This document shows, in pieces, positions 6,095 through 15,703 of a DNA stretch of 64,000 bases. The position numbers were made by a program, and so were the translations under genes. How positions within the stretch are numbered: the stretch's first letter is position 1; every line of letters starts with the position of its first letter. Under the pieces are notes generated by a model, which saw only the letters and a program-made list of their open reading frames with translations, did no database searches and was not told the DNA's origin. The stretch comes from Sungkyunkwania multivorans (GTDB lineage Bacteria > Bacteroidota > Bacteroidia > Flavobacteriales > Flavobacteriaceae), in assembly GCF_042675645.1 (NCBI RefSeq), contig NZ_JBHTJH010000004.1, positions 1,178,001 to 1,242,000 of the forward strand, read 5' to 3'.

Positions 6095-9000
6095 TTTTCT
6101 CTCTTTTTTTCTTGTTTTTCTTATTGATTTTAAGTTGCTTAATTTGATTGCTGTACTTCCTATATAACGCTTTATATATAGGCTTTTTGCTATCATCTAC
6201 CAATTGAGCTAAAAATTTCAAATCTATACCACTCATATCACTCACAGAACCAGGTAAAGAAGATGGGCTATAGCCATATTGTGCTTTATAGCCAGCAATT
6301 TCATCCAAGTAGCCATTTGCAGATAGTGCAGGTTTTAAGAAGTTCTTTGAATTAAATTGTAAACCGCTTGCTGAACTTAAAGATAAAGCAGTATGTTTTA
6401 TTTCGTGAATATGAAGTGCATCTGTAGAACCTTGAATATTAATAACTCCATCACTTCCTTTTTTTACGTGATTTCTTTCATTGCTATTACTCACTAAATC
6501 ATAAGTATTATTTTGGTCAGCCCCTAAAGCATCAATATCTTTTATGCTTCCATCTAAACTTTTGTCTCGTGTATCAATGTCTGCTATTCTACCTTGCAAC
6601 CTTGCTTGTTTTTTAGCACTAATTCCTTTTTGTCCCAACTTGCCCTGTAATTTCGCTTTTGTTTTTGCAAGTGATGCCTTTCTGTCATTTATTTTATCTT
6701 TTAATTTTTGAGCTTCCGCTGGGTCTTTCCATATCATTCCATTTGGGTCAACAAATTTAATAGGGTTGTTTTTTGTGAAATTATAAGGAGATAGTTCATA
6801 TGTTACTTCCGATAAAGGGTCTGTATTCATCCACCTTCCCAAAGAAGCATCGTAATTTCTTGCTCCGAAGTCGTGCCAATTTAGACCGAGTTCTTCGTTT
6901 TCTTCTTTCCCATTAAAAGTATAATTCTGTGCTGGATTAGTTGAAGTCACGACATTATTGTATCCTTTATGACGTAACCCAAAGGGATAGTAGTTGTTCT
7001 CCTCTCTTATTTGGATGACACCCGTTTCGTTGTCACCTGCAAAGCTGAGCCGCACGTTCCCAAGGTGGTCCTTGTACTGGTAGACGTACTTCCTATCTAC
7101 CAGAATACGGTCTCCATCCCTTGTCACCACATACCCCGGCTCCATATAGCCTTCTGGTGTAGAGAAGAACCGTAGCTCCCCATTGACATAGTTATATGCC
7201 CCGGCATAGTCCGTCACTGTCACAGAACTCCCCTCGCTGACGACCTTTTTTAGCTTCGTCCCCGCGGCATCGTAAATGTACGAAATGCTTCCCACATTCG
7301 TACCGTTGTTTATTGTAACGCTTGTCGGCAGGTTCAGGTGATTGTAGGTGATGTCGGTGATGCCCTTGTTCCGGTCGATGACCATGTTGCCATTCTCGTC
7401 ATAGGCATAGTCGTTGTCAGGCTCAGTGTTTCGGTCCGCATCGGAGGTGTTCCCGTCATTGAAGCCCATCGCCACGCCCGCGGTGTCATCCATGGAGTGC
7501 AGCTGGTTGCCATCGTAGTGGTAGATGAGCTGGTCCATCTGCCCGAAGGTAGTGGCCTGCTGGTCGGTATGCCCAAAGCGGCTCAGGCTCAGGATGTTCC
7601 CGTTCCTGTCATAGCCGATGCCAGAGAGGTCGTAGCGACCGTCGTTGGAGGCATTGTCATGGTCCACGTAGTGTCCACTGGTGATACGGTTCAGCGCATC
7701 GTAGCCATAGCCGTAGGAGCGCTTGGTGCCGTCATTGGCCGTCCTCCAGCTGGTCTGGCTGATGTTGCCATTGTAGAGGGCATCGATGTTGGCCATGGTG
7801 GGTAAATCATAGTCGATATTGAACCCGAAGAGGTCATCACCTAAGCTCTCCACGTCATTGATGCCCTTCAGCCACCCACGGATGTTGTAGCTATAGTCCA
7901 CCTGCTGCAATGGTGCCAAGACACTGTTCCCCACCTGCTTGCTTTCCAACTGCCCCAGGACATCATACTGGTTGCTCGCGATCAGTTCCTCCGGGCCACC
8001 GTTCACTCTTTGTAGGTGCATAAGTGACCTTCCCATATGGTCATAGGTGAAATTGTCCTCGGTGACGACGGTCTCGTTGGCATCCCTATCATGTTCATTG
8101 CGGGTCTGCAGTACCTTGCCCACGAAGTCCAACTTGGTGGACATCTTGTCGGTGGTGTTCAGATGTGCGTTATGGGACTCTGAATATATCGGTCTGGACC
8201 TTTGGTCGTACAGGGTGTAGCTGGTCACCCAATCGGTCGTCCCCAATACCCGGACCCTGCTCCCGGTCGCCAGCCCCTTCACATTGCCTGCATATGGCTG
8301 TCCCATCAACGTGTTGACCACCTGAAGGTCAGTGATGCTCGCACCATGGCTGTAAAAGGAGGAGTCCCCCACCAGCTCGCCGTTGTAGAAGGTCAGGGAA
8401 CTATGGAAAATGTCCCCGTTCTTTATATAGTTGATGGTACCCCCCAGACGCTCCACCTTGAAGTGGTCACCTTGCACATAAGTGCCCTTTTGGCCCAGTG
8501 AGACCCCCTCCTCATAGATGTAGACATTCCCATTGCCATGGAGATAGATGGCATGGTCAATGGTGGCATAGCTGTCGTCCTCGGCCGAGTTGACCCCTGA
8601 GAGCCCTATCATGAGCGATCTGTCCCCTGTGCCAGCCGTGAACTCCATATGGCCGTCACCTTCTATCTTTGCGGTCGTCAGGAACCCAGAGTTCCAACCA
8701 TTGCTCCAGACCCTAGATACACTATTCCCGCTTTCTTGGAGAAAATTGTGTACGTAGGACAATTCATTGGAGGCCTCTATGTTGGGAAGGACGGAATCGT
8801 ACCATACATAGTCGTCATAGTAGTTGATGGTGTGCAGCTCGGCGATACTGGTCGGGAATGCCACATTCCCCCAGTAAATGGATGTGCCATCGAGTGTCAT
8901 AGCCGCGGTTGACCTTCCCTCAAATAGCTGGGTCTGGGCATCGACGCTGTCCTGCACTGCCAATCTCCTTGCCCGTGCATCGGGCAGCTGTGGATTCGGG

Positions 9001-10676
9001 TCATCGTACATCCCTGTATAGGCCACCCTGCCGAAGGCATCGTACTTGGTGAACAGCCATTGGCCCGATGCCCTCAGGTTGGCGTCCTGTGTGAGCACTG
9101 GGCGGTCCAGCCTGTCATAGACGATGTACTCCCAGCCCTTGCCGGGCAGCTTCTTCTCTACCAGTCGGTTGCGATGGTCATAGCGGTACTGGTAGCAGAG
9201 CTTCTCCAGGATGTCCGTGGTGATGGTGACATTCTCGCTGGCCAGTGGTGGCAATACGAAGGTGAGGTTGCCGAAGCGGTCGTAGACGTATTGGGTGTCG
9301 TGCGCAAGGCCTGCGTCGTAGGTTCTCTTGAGCACTACGTGGCCCTGCTTGTCCTTGAACTCCTCGGTGGTATGGTCGTTCGGGTATGTCTGGCCCGGCT
9401 GCCAGTTCTCGTCCCTGGTGACGTTCTTGTAGAGCTCCCCCTTTGCGTAGTGGTCATCCTCCATGAGTGTTGGAAGCTGGGTATCACCATTGGTGAAGTC
9501 CACCTCGAAAAGTCTCACCTCTAGGCTGTCGTTGGCATGGTAGCCGAACTTGATGGTGTGGTCGGTGTCGGCAATGGCGTCCACCGCCCATGCCGCTCCC
9601 GGTGCCCCCTGTTCTAAGGGACGGTTCAATGGCGAGGCCTCGAATCGGGTCTCGCTATAGGGGTTCGGAGCGCTCGCATCGAGGTCACTCCCGTAATTGT
9701 CCAAGTAGTAGGCCTCAAGCTCGGCAAGGGGGTCCACATAGATGTCACCCGCCTGCGTTCCCGAGGTGGCATACGGAAGATACTCCCTGGTCTGCCTCCC
9801 GAACTGGTCATATACCATATGGGTGACGATATCCTTGGCGGCAGACTCCTCCACCAATTGCGCAATGGGCAGCAGATTGTCCCCAAGGTGCTCCAAGATG
9901 GGATTGTACAAGTACTGTCTCGCATTAACATCGGTACAACCATACATGAAGCTTCGCATGCGACTCTGAGTGGTGGTGGGACCCCACTTGAAGTCGGCCC
10001 TTCCTATCACCTTGTTCCCCTCTTGGTCATATACTCCAGAAACACCAGAGTTCCCTCCCGTATAACTGTGCGGATGGATCACCCCGACCATCAGATACCA
10101 GGTATCTGCCTGTGGGAGCATGCCTTGGAAGAAGAAGGGATTGCTGACGGGTGTTCCATCAAGCTTGTGCACGTTCTGCGTACCATGGTATGTCGTCCCG
10201 TTATTGACATCACCCGTTCGCTTCACCCACACGCTGTAGCGGTAGCCTAGCTCCTTGTCGACAAAGAAGTAATCGGTCTCCCAGCCACCATCGGAATTGC
10301 TCTCAACGTCATTTCCTCCTCTCCAGACCAACTGCACCTCCCCGTTGTGGATGGTGTCATAGACCCTGGTGTTCTCACTCTCGGAGCCATACCTGTTGAA
10401 GAAGGAGGTGGAACCACTTCCAAGACTCCAATCGCTCTTCCAGTCCAGGAGGTTGATTGCATGGATGCGACCTGCGGCCCTTACCGCCACGGTCTGCTTG
10501 CCACGGCCGAGGCCGTCGAAGTAGCCGACCTGCTCTATCCTGTCATCGGCGGTCACCGCCCCGTCCGGGGTCGCTACCTGATAGGTGGTCGTCTTTACAT
10601 AGTTCTCTGTGGGTGTCTGTGCCATCGCCATCGATGACATCAATAGTGTTGCAAGTGTATATAGTGATCTTCTCAT
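6084..10676 (-). CDS. Rhs/YD-repeat protein with metallopeptidase-like C-terminal tip
   Basis: This 1530-aa secreted protein has a signal peptide (MRRSLYTLATLLMSSMAMAQ), a DUF6443-like N-terminus (DRIEQVGYFDGLGRGKQTV), inserted beta-sandwich regions, many YD repeats, and the Rhs core ending NPIKFVDPNGM. After the core comes a variable tip of about 220 aa with a coiled segment and HEIKHTALSLSS, an HExxH zinc-peptidase-like motif, followed by YLDEIAGYKAQYG, which could supply the third ligand. Such tips are toxin domains in polymorphic toxin systems. The start at 10676 is chosen because AGGAAG lies just upstream and a clean signal peptide follows. The core is visibly GC-richer than the tip. It overlaps the next lipoprotein gene by 11 bp and follows the 1110-aa partner by 7 bp. 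Confidence 0.85.
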   Translation of the reverse strand: MRRSLYTLATLLMSSMAMAQTPTENYVKTTTYQVATPDGAVTADDRIEQVGYFDGLGRGKQTVAVRAAGRIHAINLLDWKSDWSLGSGSTSFFNRYGSESENTRVYDTIHNGEVQLVWRGGNDVESNSDGGWETDYFFVDKELGYRYSVWVKRTGDVNNGTTYHGTQNVHKLDGTPVSNPFFFQGMLPQADTWYLMVGVIHPHSYTGGNSGVSGVYDQEGNKVIGRADFKWGPTTTQSRMRSFMYGCTDVNARQYLYNPILEHLGDNLLPIAQLVEESAAKDIVTHMVYDQFGRQTREYLPYATSGTQAGDIYVDPLAELEAYYLDNYGSDLDASAPNPYSETRFEASPLNRPLEQGAPGAAWAVDAIADTDHTIKFGYHANDSLEVRLFEVDFTNGDTQLPTLMEDDHYAKGELYKNVTRDENWQPGQTYPNDHTTEEFKDKQGHVVLKRTYDAGLAHDTQYVYDRFGNLTFVLPPLASENVTITTDILEKLCYQYRYDHRNRLVEKKLPGKGWEYIVYDRLDRPVLTQDANLRASGQWLFTKYDAFGRVAYTGMYDDPNPQLPDARARRLAVQDSVDAQTQLFEGRSTAAMTLDGTSIYWGNVAFPTSIAELHTINYYDDYVWYDSVLPNIEASNELSYVHNFLQESGNSVSRVWSNGWNSGFLTTAKIEGDGHMEFTAGTGDRSLMIGLSGVNSAEDDSYATIDHAIYLHGNGNVYIYEEGVSLGQKGTYVQGDHFKVERLGGTINYIKNGDIFHSSLTFYNGELVGDSSFYSHGASITDLQVVNTLMGQPYAGNVKGLATGSRVRVLGTTDWVTSYTLYDQRSRPIYSESHNAHLNTTDKMSTKLDFVGKVLQTRNEHDRDANETVVTEDNFTYDHMGRSLMHLQRVNGGPEELIASNQYDVLGQLESKQVGNSVLAPLQQVDYSYNIRGWLKGINDVESLGDDLFGFNIDYDLPTMANIDALYNGNISQTSWRTANDGTKRSYGYGYDALNRITSGHYVDHDNASNDGRYDLSGIGYDRNGNILSLSRFGHTDQQATTFGQMDQLIYHYDGNQLHSMDDTAGVAMGFNDGNTSDADRNTEPDNDYAYDENGNMVIDRNKGITDITYNHLNLPTSVTINNGTNVGSISYIYDAAGTKLKKVVSEGSSVTVTDYAGAYNYVNGELRFFSTPEGYMEPGYVVTRDGDRILVDRKYVYQYKDHLGNVRLSFAGDNETGVIQIREENNYYPFGLRHKGYNNVVTSTNPAQNYTFNGKEENEELGLNWHDFGARNYDASLGRWMNTDPLSEVTYELSPYNFTKNNPIKFVDPNGMIWKDPAEAQKLKDKINDRKASLAKTKAKLQGKLGQKGISAKKQARLQGRIADIDTRDKSLDGSIKDIDALGADQNNTYDLVSNSNERNHVKKGSDGVINIQGSTDALHIHEIKHTALSLSSASGLQFNSKNFLKPALSANGYLDEIAGYKAQYGYSPSSLPGSVSDMSGIDLKFLAQLVDDSKKPIYKALYRKYSNQIKQLKINKKNKKKREKNGN

Positions 10677-10683
10677 GTGCTTC

Positions 10684-13600
10684 CTAGTTCTGTGGTTGTG
10701 CATAGTGGTACTCGTTCTTGCTCAAAAGGTTGCCCTCGGCGTCCCTGACGTGCTTCAGCCGCTGGAACTCGTCGTACTCATAGTACATGGTGTAGCCTCT
10801 GGGGTCGGTCATGCTGGTGACACCGACCAGTGGGTCGTAGGTGTAGGTGCTGACCATGGCATCGGGGAAGTTGTCCCTGAGGGCCTGCAGTGCATTCCGA
10901 AAGGCTTGCTCGGTTGGCTGGTCGACGTCGGCATCCGAGGCCAGTTTTACCGTATCGATCGCCGAAAGCTGGGCCGTCGTCATCGTATCGTAGCTGGCAT
11001 GCTCGAGCTTGGCGATGGGATATTGCTCGTTGTAACCCCAGACATAGCTGATCCGTGTGCCGTCCTTGAGACTCACCTCCAAGGGATTGCTGCTGGAGTC
11101 GTATTTATGATAGGTGAGACGGGCCTGCAAGTTGTCATTGCCCTTCGCCATGCTGATGGTGTCCGGTAGGACAATGCCATTACCCCAGTCCTTGTATCGG
11201 GTATGCTGGGTGGATAGCTCCTCTTCGGTATTGTCGGGCAGCACCCTTGTCATCTTCACCTCGATTGGCGTGGCGTGGCGATGCTGGGAAATCAATGCCT
11301 GTTCCGCCGCCGTCGGACTGATAAGGTCCTCTGGATAGGTAGTTACACGCTTCAGTGTATTGCCTTCGCTGTCTGAGGTCTCGGTGCGGGTTGCAAAGTA
11401 GTGCGTGGGATAGGAGTCATAAAAGGTCCCGCTGGAAACGCTAACCGTATCTATGCTCGCACCCTCATAGTAGTAAGAATCGGTTGTGTTCCTTATGGAA
11501 AACATAGAGCTACTGTAGTTCTTGTATTTTCTGTAAAACATGAATGCTCCCATTTTGGCAACTATAACATTCTCAGAAGAAACAAGGTCTGAGCCGTAGT
11601 CGAATGCATATTCTATTCTTTCCTCATTGAGGAGTCTAAAGGTTGATGCAGGTTCCATGCTGTAATTGGCCTTCTTTAGTAGAAGACCTCTTCGATGGCC
11701 GAGATCATGATGGGGCGCACTTGGTATCTCTTCTGAATTACTCGGATTTGGGACAGGGTCACAACCACTATTACAAGCTACCGTGGCAAAATAATTGATC
11801 GCATCACCACCGATTCCCTGAGCGACCCAACTAAATGTATATTCCGTCTTTCCGGTCTGCATACTGTCGAAAGACTCGGTTACATTGGCATAGCCGACAT
11901 TGAACCCTGACTCGTTGTCCAATGGCCTTATCGGATTTGAGTAAACATAGGTCGCAGTCCTTTTGCTACTATCAGCACAGAGTGGAGCATTGAAATTGAT
12001 ATAGACAGGTGGATGAAGTGCCTGTCCGCTTGAATGACCACTATCCGCAAAGAGCCCATACTCATATATCTTCTTCAACAATAGAGTATCATTCATATCC
12101 CTCTGAGTGATCGACTTGACTCGCAATCCACCATATTGAGCGTTCGGTGAACTCGGGTCAAGAAGTTTGCGACCTAGCAAGGTAATCTTCACGTCTACCT
12201 TGTTACCATAGTTGGCGCTATAGTTCTCAATGACGATGTTGTAGTTGCCATTATCGAAATGCAAGGATCCCGTAGAATTCGTAACTCTGGTACCATCAAT
12301 CCTGACCTGTGGACAATCAAATCCATTGGTGCCGCAAACAGGTATCTCTTCGCCCAAGTGGTTATACATTTTCAGATCATAGTCAATGATACCGCTTACA
12401 GGAAAGTTGTAGTTCGTTGGGTCATCGGTATCGATGGTAAAGGGAATAGTAATCACATTACTGGGGTCGTTGAAGGTTTGTTGTGTCACAATGACCTGTT
12501 GTGAATATCGTGTCGCGGCGAAATAATCATTGTTATCGTAAACCGTATTGGACTCCATTTCATACTCCGTGGAACCAGCGGTCGGATATATGACCTTCTT
12601 TAGGCTACATGCCTTGGCATAGTTCTCATCAACCTTTCTGTCTGCTCCTATGTTTTGTACAAAGCCCGCCCAAAAAGTACCGTTTGCAACAATCAATGGT
12701 TGATACTCCACCGTGGGTATTAACGAGGCATTCGCATGTCTTCCATTATAATAGCCCCAGAAATCTCTCGCATATGAGAATCTGTCAGGTAAAATATTAT
12801 CCGTGTAATATTCAAAAGCGGTCTTCTTTTCGTTGATGCTTCCTAAGTTTTCGATGATATGCTCTAGATAGAGTCGTTTCTGGCGTTGATCAAGATTTCC
12901 GTAGGTAAGGCCACTGTTGTTAGTCGATTGGAAATAGCCATGGGTCAGGTCGAAGGTCTTTATGATGGTGCCATTCGGGTCCTTGATAGATATATTCGTC
13001 AATGCCTTGTCATTGAGCAGGTCCAGTCTGTCCTGTCCGTAAAAGAATTCCATAGTTGCGGTATTTCCAATGATCTTGCTGATCCTCCTCACCTTGGAAG
13101 TGGACTCCATGAAAGTATAGGTATGGGTCGGATAGCTTGTGCACCCTTGATTGTTATAGGTAGGTAGTATTTTATGCTGACTCCCGAGACTCACATAACT
13201 TATCGTGCTCTCAGGTTCATACTCTATATATACTTGATTTCCCAGATGATCATCCATCTCCAGCAGATGCCAAGAATTAACATAATTGGTTAGGTATGGT
13301 GACGGGTCTGGAAAGCTAAAGGCCGGTGTTCCACTGATGGATGCATAGACTTTTGACGATGACCTCTCATATGCCTCTCGGGTCTCATCCTGTGACTGTC
13401 CTAGATAGAAGGTGACTCCTACCGGGCTTGTGATCACCCATTGTTTAATGGAGTTATTGGCGTCCTTCACATAGGCGATGTTGGCTGTGTTGTTGGCTGG
13501 TACCGTGTAGATTTGCCCCCCTTGGTCAAAATAGAATTTGCCACTAGTACCATCAGGCAGGCTGAAGTGATATATATCGGACTCTAGGTCCAGTTGTTGA

Positions 13601-14016
13601 TCATTTACATCCAAAAGTCGATCATATAGGTCTGGGCTAGAGTAAAGCGTTGCAATCGAAGTCGAGGTGTTGATGTAGCCATTGGGAGAATCATCTGGAA
13701 TACCCCTGACCATTCTCGTGACACTGCCGCCACCATTCAACTTCCAACCAAGACCAACGCGAGTGGCCATTTCATCCACTCTGATGCCTCCTGAGTGATA
13801 TGCGAGGGATATCGGGACTGAAATGGATCCCTCTTCAAGTCCGAATATAGGAATTGATATTTGAGGGACCCCTGTAAAATAAGACACAGGTATATTATTA
13901 AATTTACCAAGTGTCGCAGCTTCTGGACTTGTCGGTGCTATTTGTGGGAGTTCGACGGCTTCCTGTCCGAACATGGCAGGGCCTACTAGCATTAATAGTA
14001 AAAGGAGTATTCTCAT
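10684..14016 (-). CDS. Large secreted YD-repeat partner of the Rhs protein
   Basis: The 1110-aa protein begins with a signal peptide (MRILLLLLMLVGPAMFGQ). It then has the block ISVPISLAYHSGGIRVDEMA and VGLGWKLNGGGSVTRMVRG, typical of the proteins that precede DUF6443 Rhs genes in Bacteroidota. The C-terminus contains YD-like repeats (YTYDPLVGVTSMTDPRGYTM, YEYDEFQRLKHVRDAEGN). It has no toxin-like tip and ends at AQPQN. The gene directly precedes the Rhs gene with a 7-bp gap, so the pair form one operon with the lipoprotein gene. It probably contributes to the shell or export of the Rhs product. The 3' part is GC-rich like the Rhs core, while the middle is closer to the genome average. Confidence 0.8.
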   Translation of the reverse strand: MRILLLLLMLVGPAMFGQEAVELPQIAPTSPEAATLGKFNNIPVSYFTGVPQISIPIFGLEEGSISVPISLAYHSGGIRVDEMATRVGLGWKLNGGGSVTRMVRGIPDDSPNGYINTSTSIATLYSSPDLYDRLLDVNDQQLDLESDIYHFSLPDGTSGKFYFDQGGQIYTVPANNTANIAYVKDANNSIKQWVITSPVGVTFYLGQSQDETREAYERSSSKVYASISGTPAFSFPDPSPYLTNYVNSWHLLEMDDHLGNQVYIEYEPESTISYVSLGSQHKILPTYNNQGCTSYPTHTYTFMESTSKVRRISKIIGNTATMEFFYGQDRLDLLNDKALTNISIKDPNGTIIKTFDLTHGYFQSTNNSGLTYGNLDQRQKRLYLEHIIENLGSINEKKTAFEYYTDNILPDRFSYARDFWGYYNGRHANASLIPTVEYQPLIVANGTFWAGFVQNIGADRKVDENYAKACSLKKVIYPTAGSTEYEMESNTVYDNNDYFAATRYSQQVIVTQQTFNDPSNVITIPFTIDTDDPTNYNFPVSGIIDYDLKMYNHLGEEIPVCGTNGFDCPQVRIDGTRVTNSTGSLHFDNGNYNIVIENYSANYGNKVDVKITLLGRKLLDPSSPNAQYGGLRVKSITQRDMNDTLLLKKIYEYGLFADSGHSSGQALHPPVYINFNAPLCADSSKRTATYVYSNPIRPLDNESGFNVGYANVTESFDSMQTGKTEYTFSWVAQGIGGDAINYFATVACNSGCDPVPNPSNSEEIPSAPHHDLGHRRGLLLKKANYSMEPASTFRLLNEERIEYAFDYGSDLVSSENVIVAKMGAFMFYRKYKNYSSSMFSIRNTTDSYYYEGASIDTVSVSSGTFYDSYPTHYFATRTETSDSEGNTLKRVTTYPEDLISPTAAEQALISQHRHATPIEVKMTRVLPDNTEEELSTQHTRYKDWGNGIVLPDTISMAKGNDNLQARLTYHKYDSSSNPLEVSLKDGTRISYVWGYNEQYPIAKLEHASYDTMTTAQLSAIDTVKLASDADVDQPTEQAFRNALQALRDNFPDAMVSTYTYDPLVGVTSMTDPRGYTMYYEYDEFQRLKHVRDAEGNLLSKNEYHYAQPQN

Positions 14017-14802
14017 CTATCTATGATTGTTGATTGTTTGATTTGCTTTCTCTGTTAGCTCGTTAAAAGGATGCTGGAAGACCGACGGCATAGGCTTTGA
14101 GCCTAGACTCTTATCGATCTTGGGCTTTTTCTGTGTGTGGCAAAACTTTCTTAGGGCGACGTTCTTCAATTTTTTTTGGTATTCCATATATTGTTAAAGC
14201 CTTTCGAACAAAAACAATTTTGGCTGGATACTATCCGTTATTGATGGCTAAATGCCGTAGATCATATGTGCACAAATGAATATAAAATGGACTTAATCCG
14301 ATTACGGTTTTCCCGTACTCTCGACCAAATGCCATCTTATTCGATGAAGTGAACTCTACATCCCCTCAAATGGTGAGAAGGGTCAAAAATAGTAGGAAAA
14401 ATCATTGAAACACCGTTAAGTCGCTCTTTACTAGTTTGATAATTCAATTGATATTTACATTTTTCGGTTTTTCTTCGGACAAATTGCTTTTTCTCATTCT
14501 ATAGAGCAAATCAATGCATAATAACAATCTCCTGCAACAAGTTGTGCTGACCATTTATAAATGACGACCTATCATTCAAGCAATAATTTCAGGTTATTTA
14601 TCACTCAGAATTGATTTTTAAAAATTGAAATCTATATTTGCGACATTGATATATTTGGAAAAAAGAGAATCTATAGCATAAAATCATCCTAGATTCTTCA
14701 AAATAAAAACAGTTAATATCATAATAACGCACAGCTGAAAACGCTTCGAGCGTATATAAATATTTCAACCGTTCTCTATTTTTGAGAACCAAGCCTTTCA
14801 CT
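14017..14802. other. Long intergenic region between the Rhs operon and the pseudopilin operon
   Basis: These 786 bp separate divergent operons. I see no convincing gene: the only open frame of note (14097-14279, 60 codons) lacks recognisable features. The region is AT-rich after 14380 and contains one good promoter (14611-14640). The Rhs-side promoter was not recognised. Confidence 0.6.
14611..14640 (+). promoter_or_regulatory. Bacteroidota-type promoter for the secretion/pilus operon
   Basis: TTG at 14611-14613 and TATATTTG at 14633-14640 are separated by 19 bp, matching the Bacteroidota consensus TTG-N19-TAnnTTTG. Transcription would start near 14647, leaving a leader of about 155 nt before the pseudopilin gene. 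Confidence 0.65.
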
Positions 14803-15219
14803 ATGAAAAAGACGAATAGAAGGAATAATAAGGTAAAGGCATTCAACCTTCAAGAGATGCTTATCGTTCTGGCCATCATAGGAATCCTATTATTGATCGC
14901 CATGCCCAGCCTGATGCCTTTGATCACCAAGGCAAAGAGCACCGAGGCGCAACTGCAATTGAAGGCCATCTATAATATGCAGACCACCCATCGCTATATG
15001 TATTCGAAGTACAGCATGGATTTCTATGAGATCGATTATGAAGCTCCAAAAACAGTAAAGGATAACGGGCAGGCCAACTATCGCTATGAGATCATCGAAG
15101 CGACCAACAATAGTTTTAAGGCACGTGCGGAAGCAGTGACCGACTTTGATGGAGATGGCATCTACAACGTATGGGAAATTGATCAAAATGGTAACCCAAA
15201 ACAAATAGTAAAGGATTGA
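14803..15219 (+). CDS. Major pseudopilin-like protein (GspG/PilA type) with a calcium-loop-like motif
   Basis: This 138-aa prepilin-like protein has a short basic leader ending VKA, then FNLQEMLIVLAIIGILLLIA: Phe at +1, Glu at +5 and a long hydrophobic helix, all hallmarks of type IV pilins and T2SS pseudopilins. Its C-terminal part holds DFDGDGIYNVWEID, an EF-hand-like acidic loop; major pseudopilins GspG bind calcium in a C-terminal loop. The start is set at ATG 14803; the frame also allows a TTG at 14782. It is first in the plus-strand operon, as expected for the major subunit, and overlaps the next gene by 4 bp. The substrate for cleavage is presumably supplied to the neighbouring peptidase. 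Confidence 0.82.
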   Translation: MKKTNRRNNKVKAFNLQEMLIVLAIIGILLLIAMPSLMPLITKAKSTEAQLQLKAIYNMQTTHRYMYSKYSMDFYEIDYEAPKTVKDNGQANYRYEIIEATNNSFKARAEAVTDFDGDGIYNVWEIDQNGNPKQIVKD

Positions 15220-15698
15220 TCATCGCATTGAAAATAGCACTCTTGGGCTGTTTGGCCCTGATCACCCTTCAAGATCTGAAAGAGCGGATGGTCCATTGGT
15301 TCTTGTTTCCCATCGCTGCTGCTTTCTTTGGTTTGTTGCACTTCCTTGAGGTAGGTAAAGTGCAGTTTCTTCTGAATCTGGGCATGAACTTGTTATTGGT
15401 CATTATAATAGTTACAATTTTGTGGTACTATGCCAAACTTAGGATGAAAAAAAACTTTAGTGACACTTTTGGATTGGGAGACGTGCTAATGTTCATTGCA
15501 TTGGGATTCTCGTTTGCGACAATATCCTTTATAACTTTCTTTGTGTTCGCTATCTTCTTCGCTTTGATAGTTCATCTTGTCCTAAAAAACAGTATGAAGC
15601 AGCCAACGGTCCCGTTGGCAGGTTATGTGGCCCTCTTCTTTTCGTTCGTACTAATTGGTGTTTGGACGGGAATCACCAACAATCCCTACCTGATCTGA
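15216..15698 (+). CDS. Prepilin peptidase (A24 family, peptidase domain only)
   Basis: The 160-aa membrane protein would cleave the leader of the pseudopilins encoded around it. Both catalytic aspartates of the A24 family are visible: Asp in ITLQDLKERMVHWF and Asp in the GLGDVLMF motif. About six membrane helices are predicted by eye. It lacks the N-terminal cytoplasmic methylase-type domain of GspO/PilD, so it is a peptidase-only form. The start is a TTG at 15216 overlapping the pseudopilin stop, preceded by AAAGG; no ATG exists upstream of the first catalytic Asp. Confidence 0.85.
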   Translation: MIIALKIALLGCLALITLQDLKERMVHWFLFPIAAAFFGLLHFLEVGKVQFLLNLGMNLLLVIIIVTILWYYAKLRMKKNFSDTFGLGDVLMFIALGFSFATISFITFFVFAIFFALIVHLVLKNSMKQPTVPLAGYVALFFSFVLIGVWTGITNNPYLI

Positions 15699-15703
15699 AC
15701 CGA

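Noticed and set aside
9060..11169. Long plus-strand open frames opposite the Rhs pair (for example 9060-9524 and 10609-11169)
   Set aside because: They are shadows of GC-rich coding sequence on the minus strand; the translations are low in structure, Val/Gly-rich and unlike real proteins.
14097..14279. 60-codon open frame upstream of the pseudopilin operon
   Set aside because: No motif, no convincing ribosome binding site, and the composition matches noncoding DNA.
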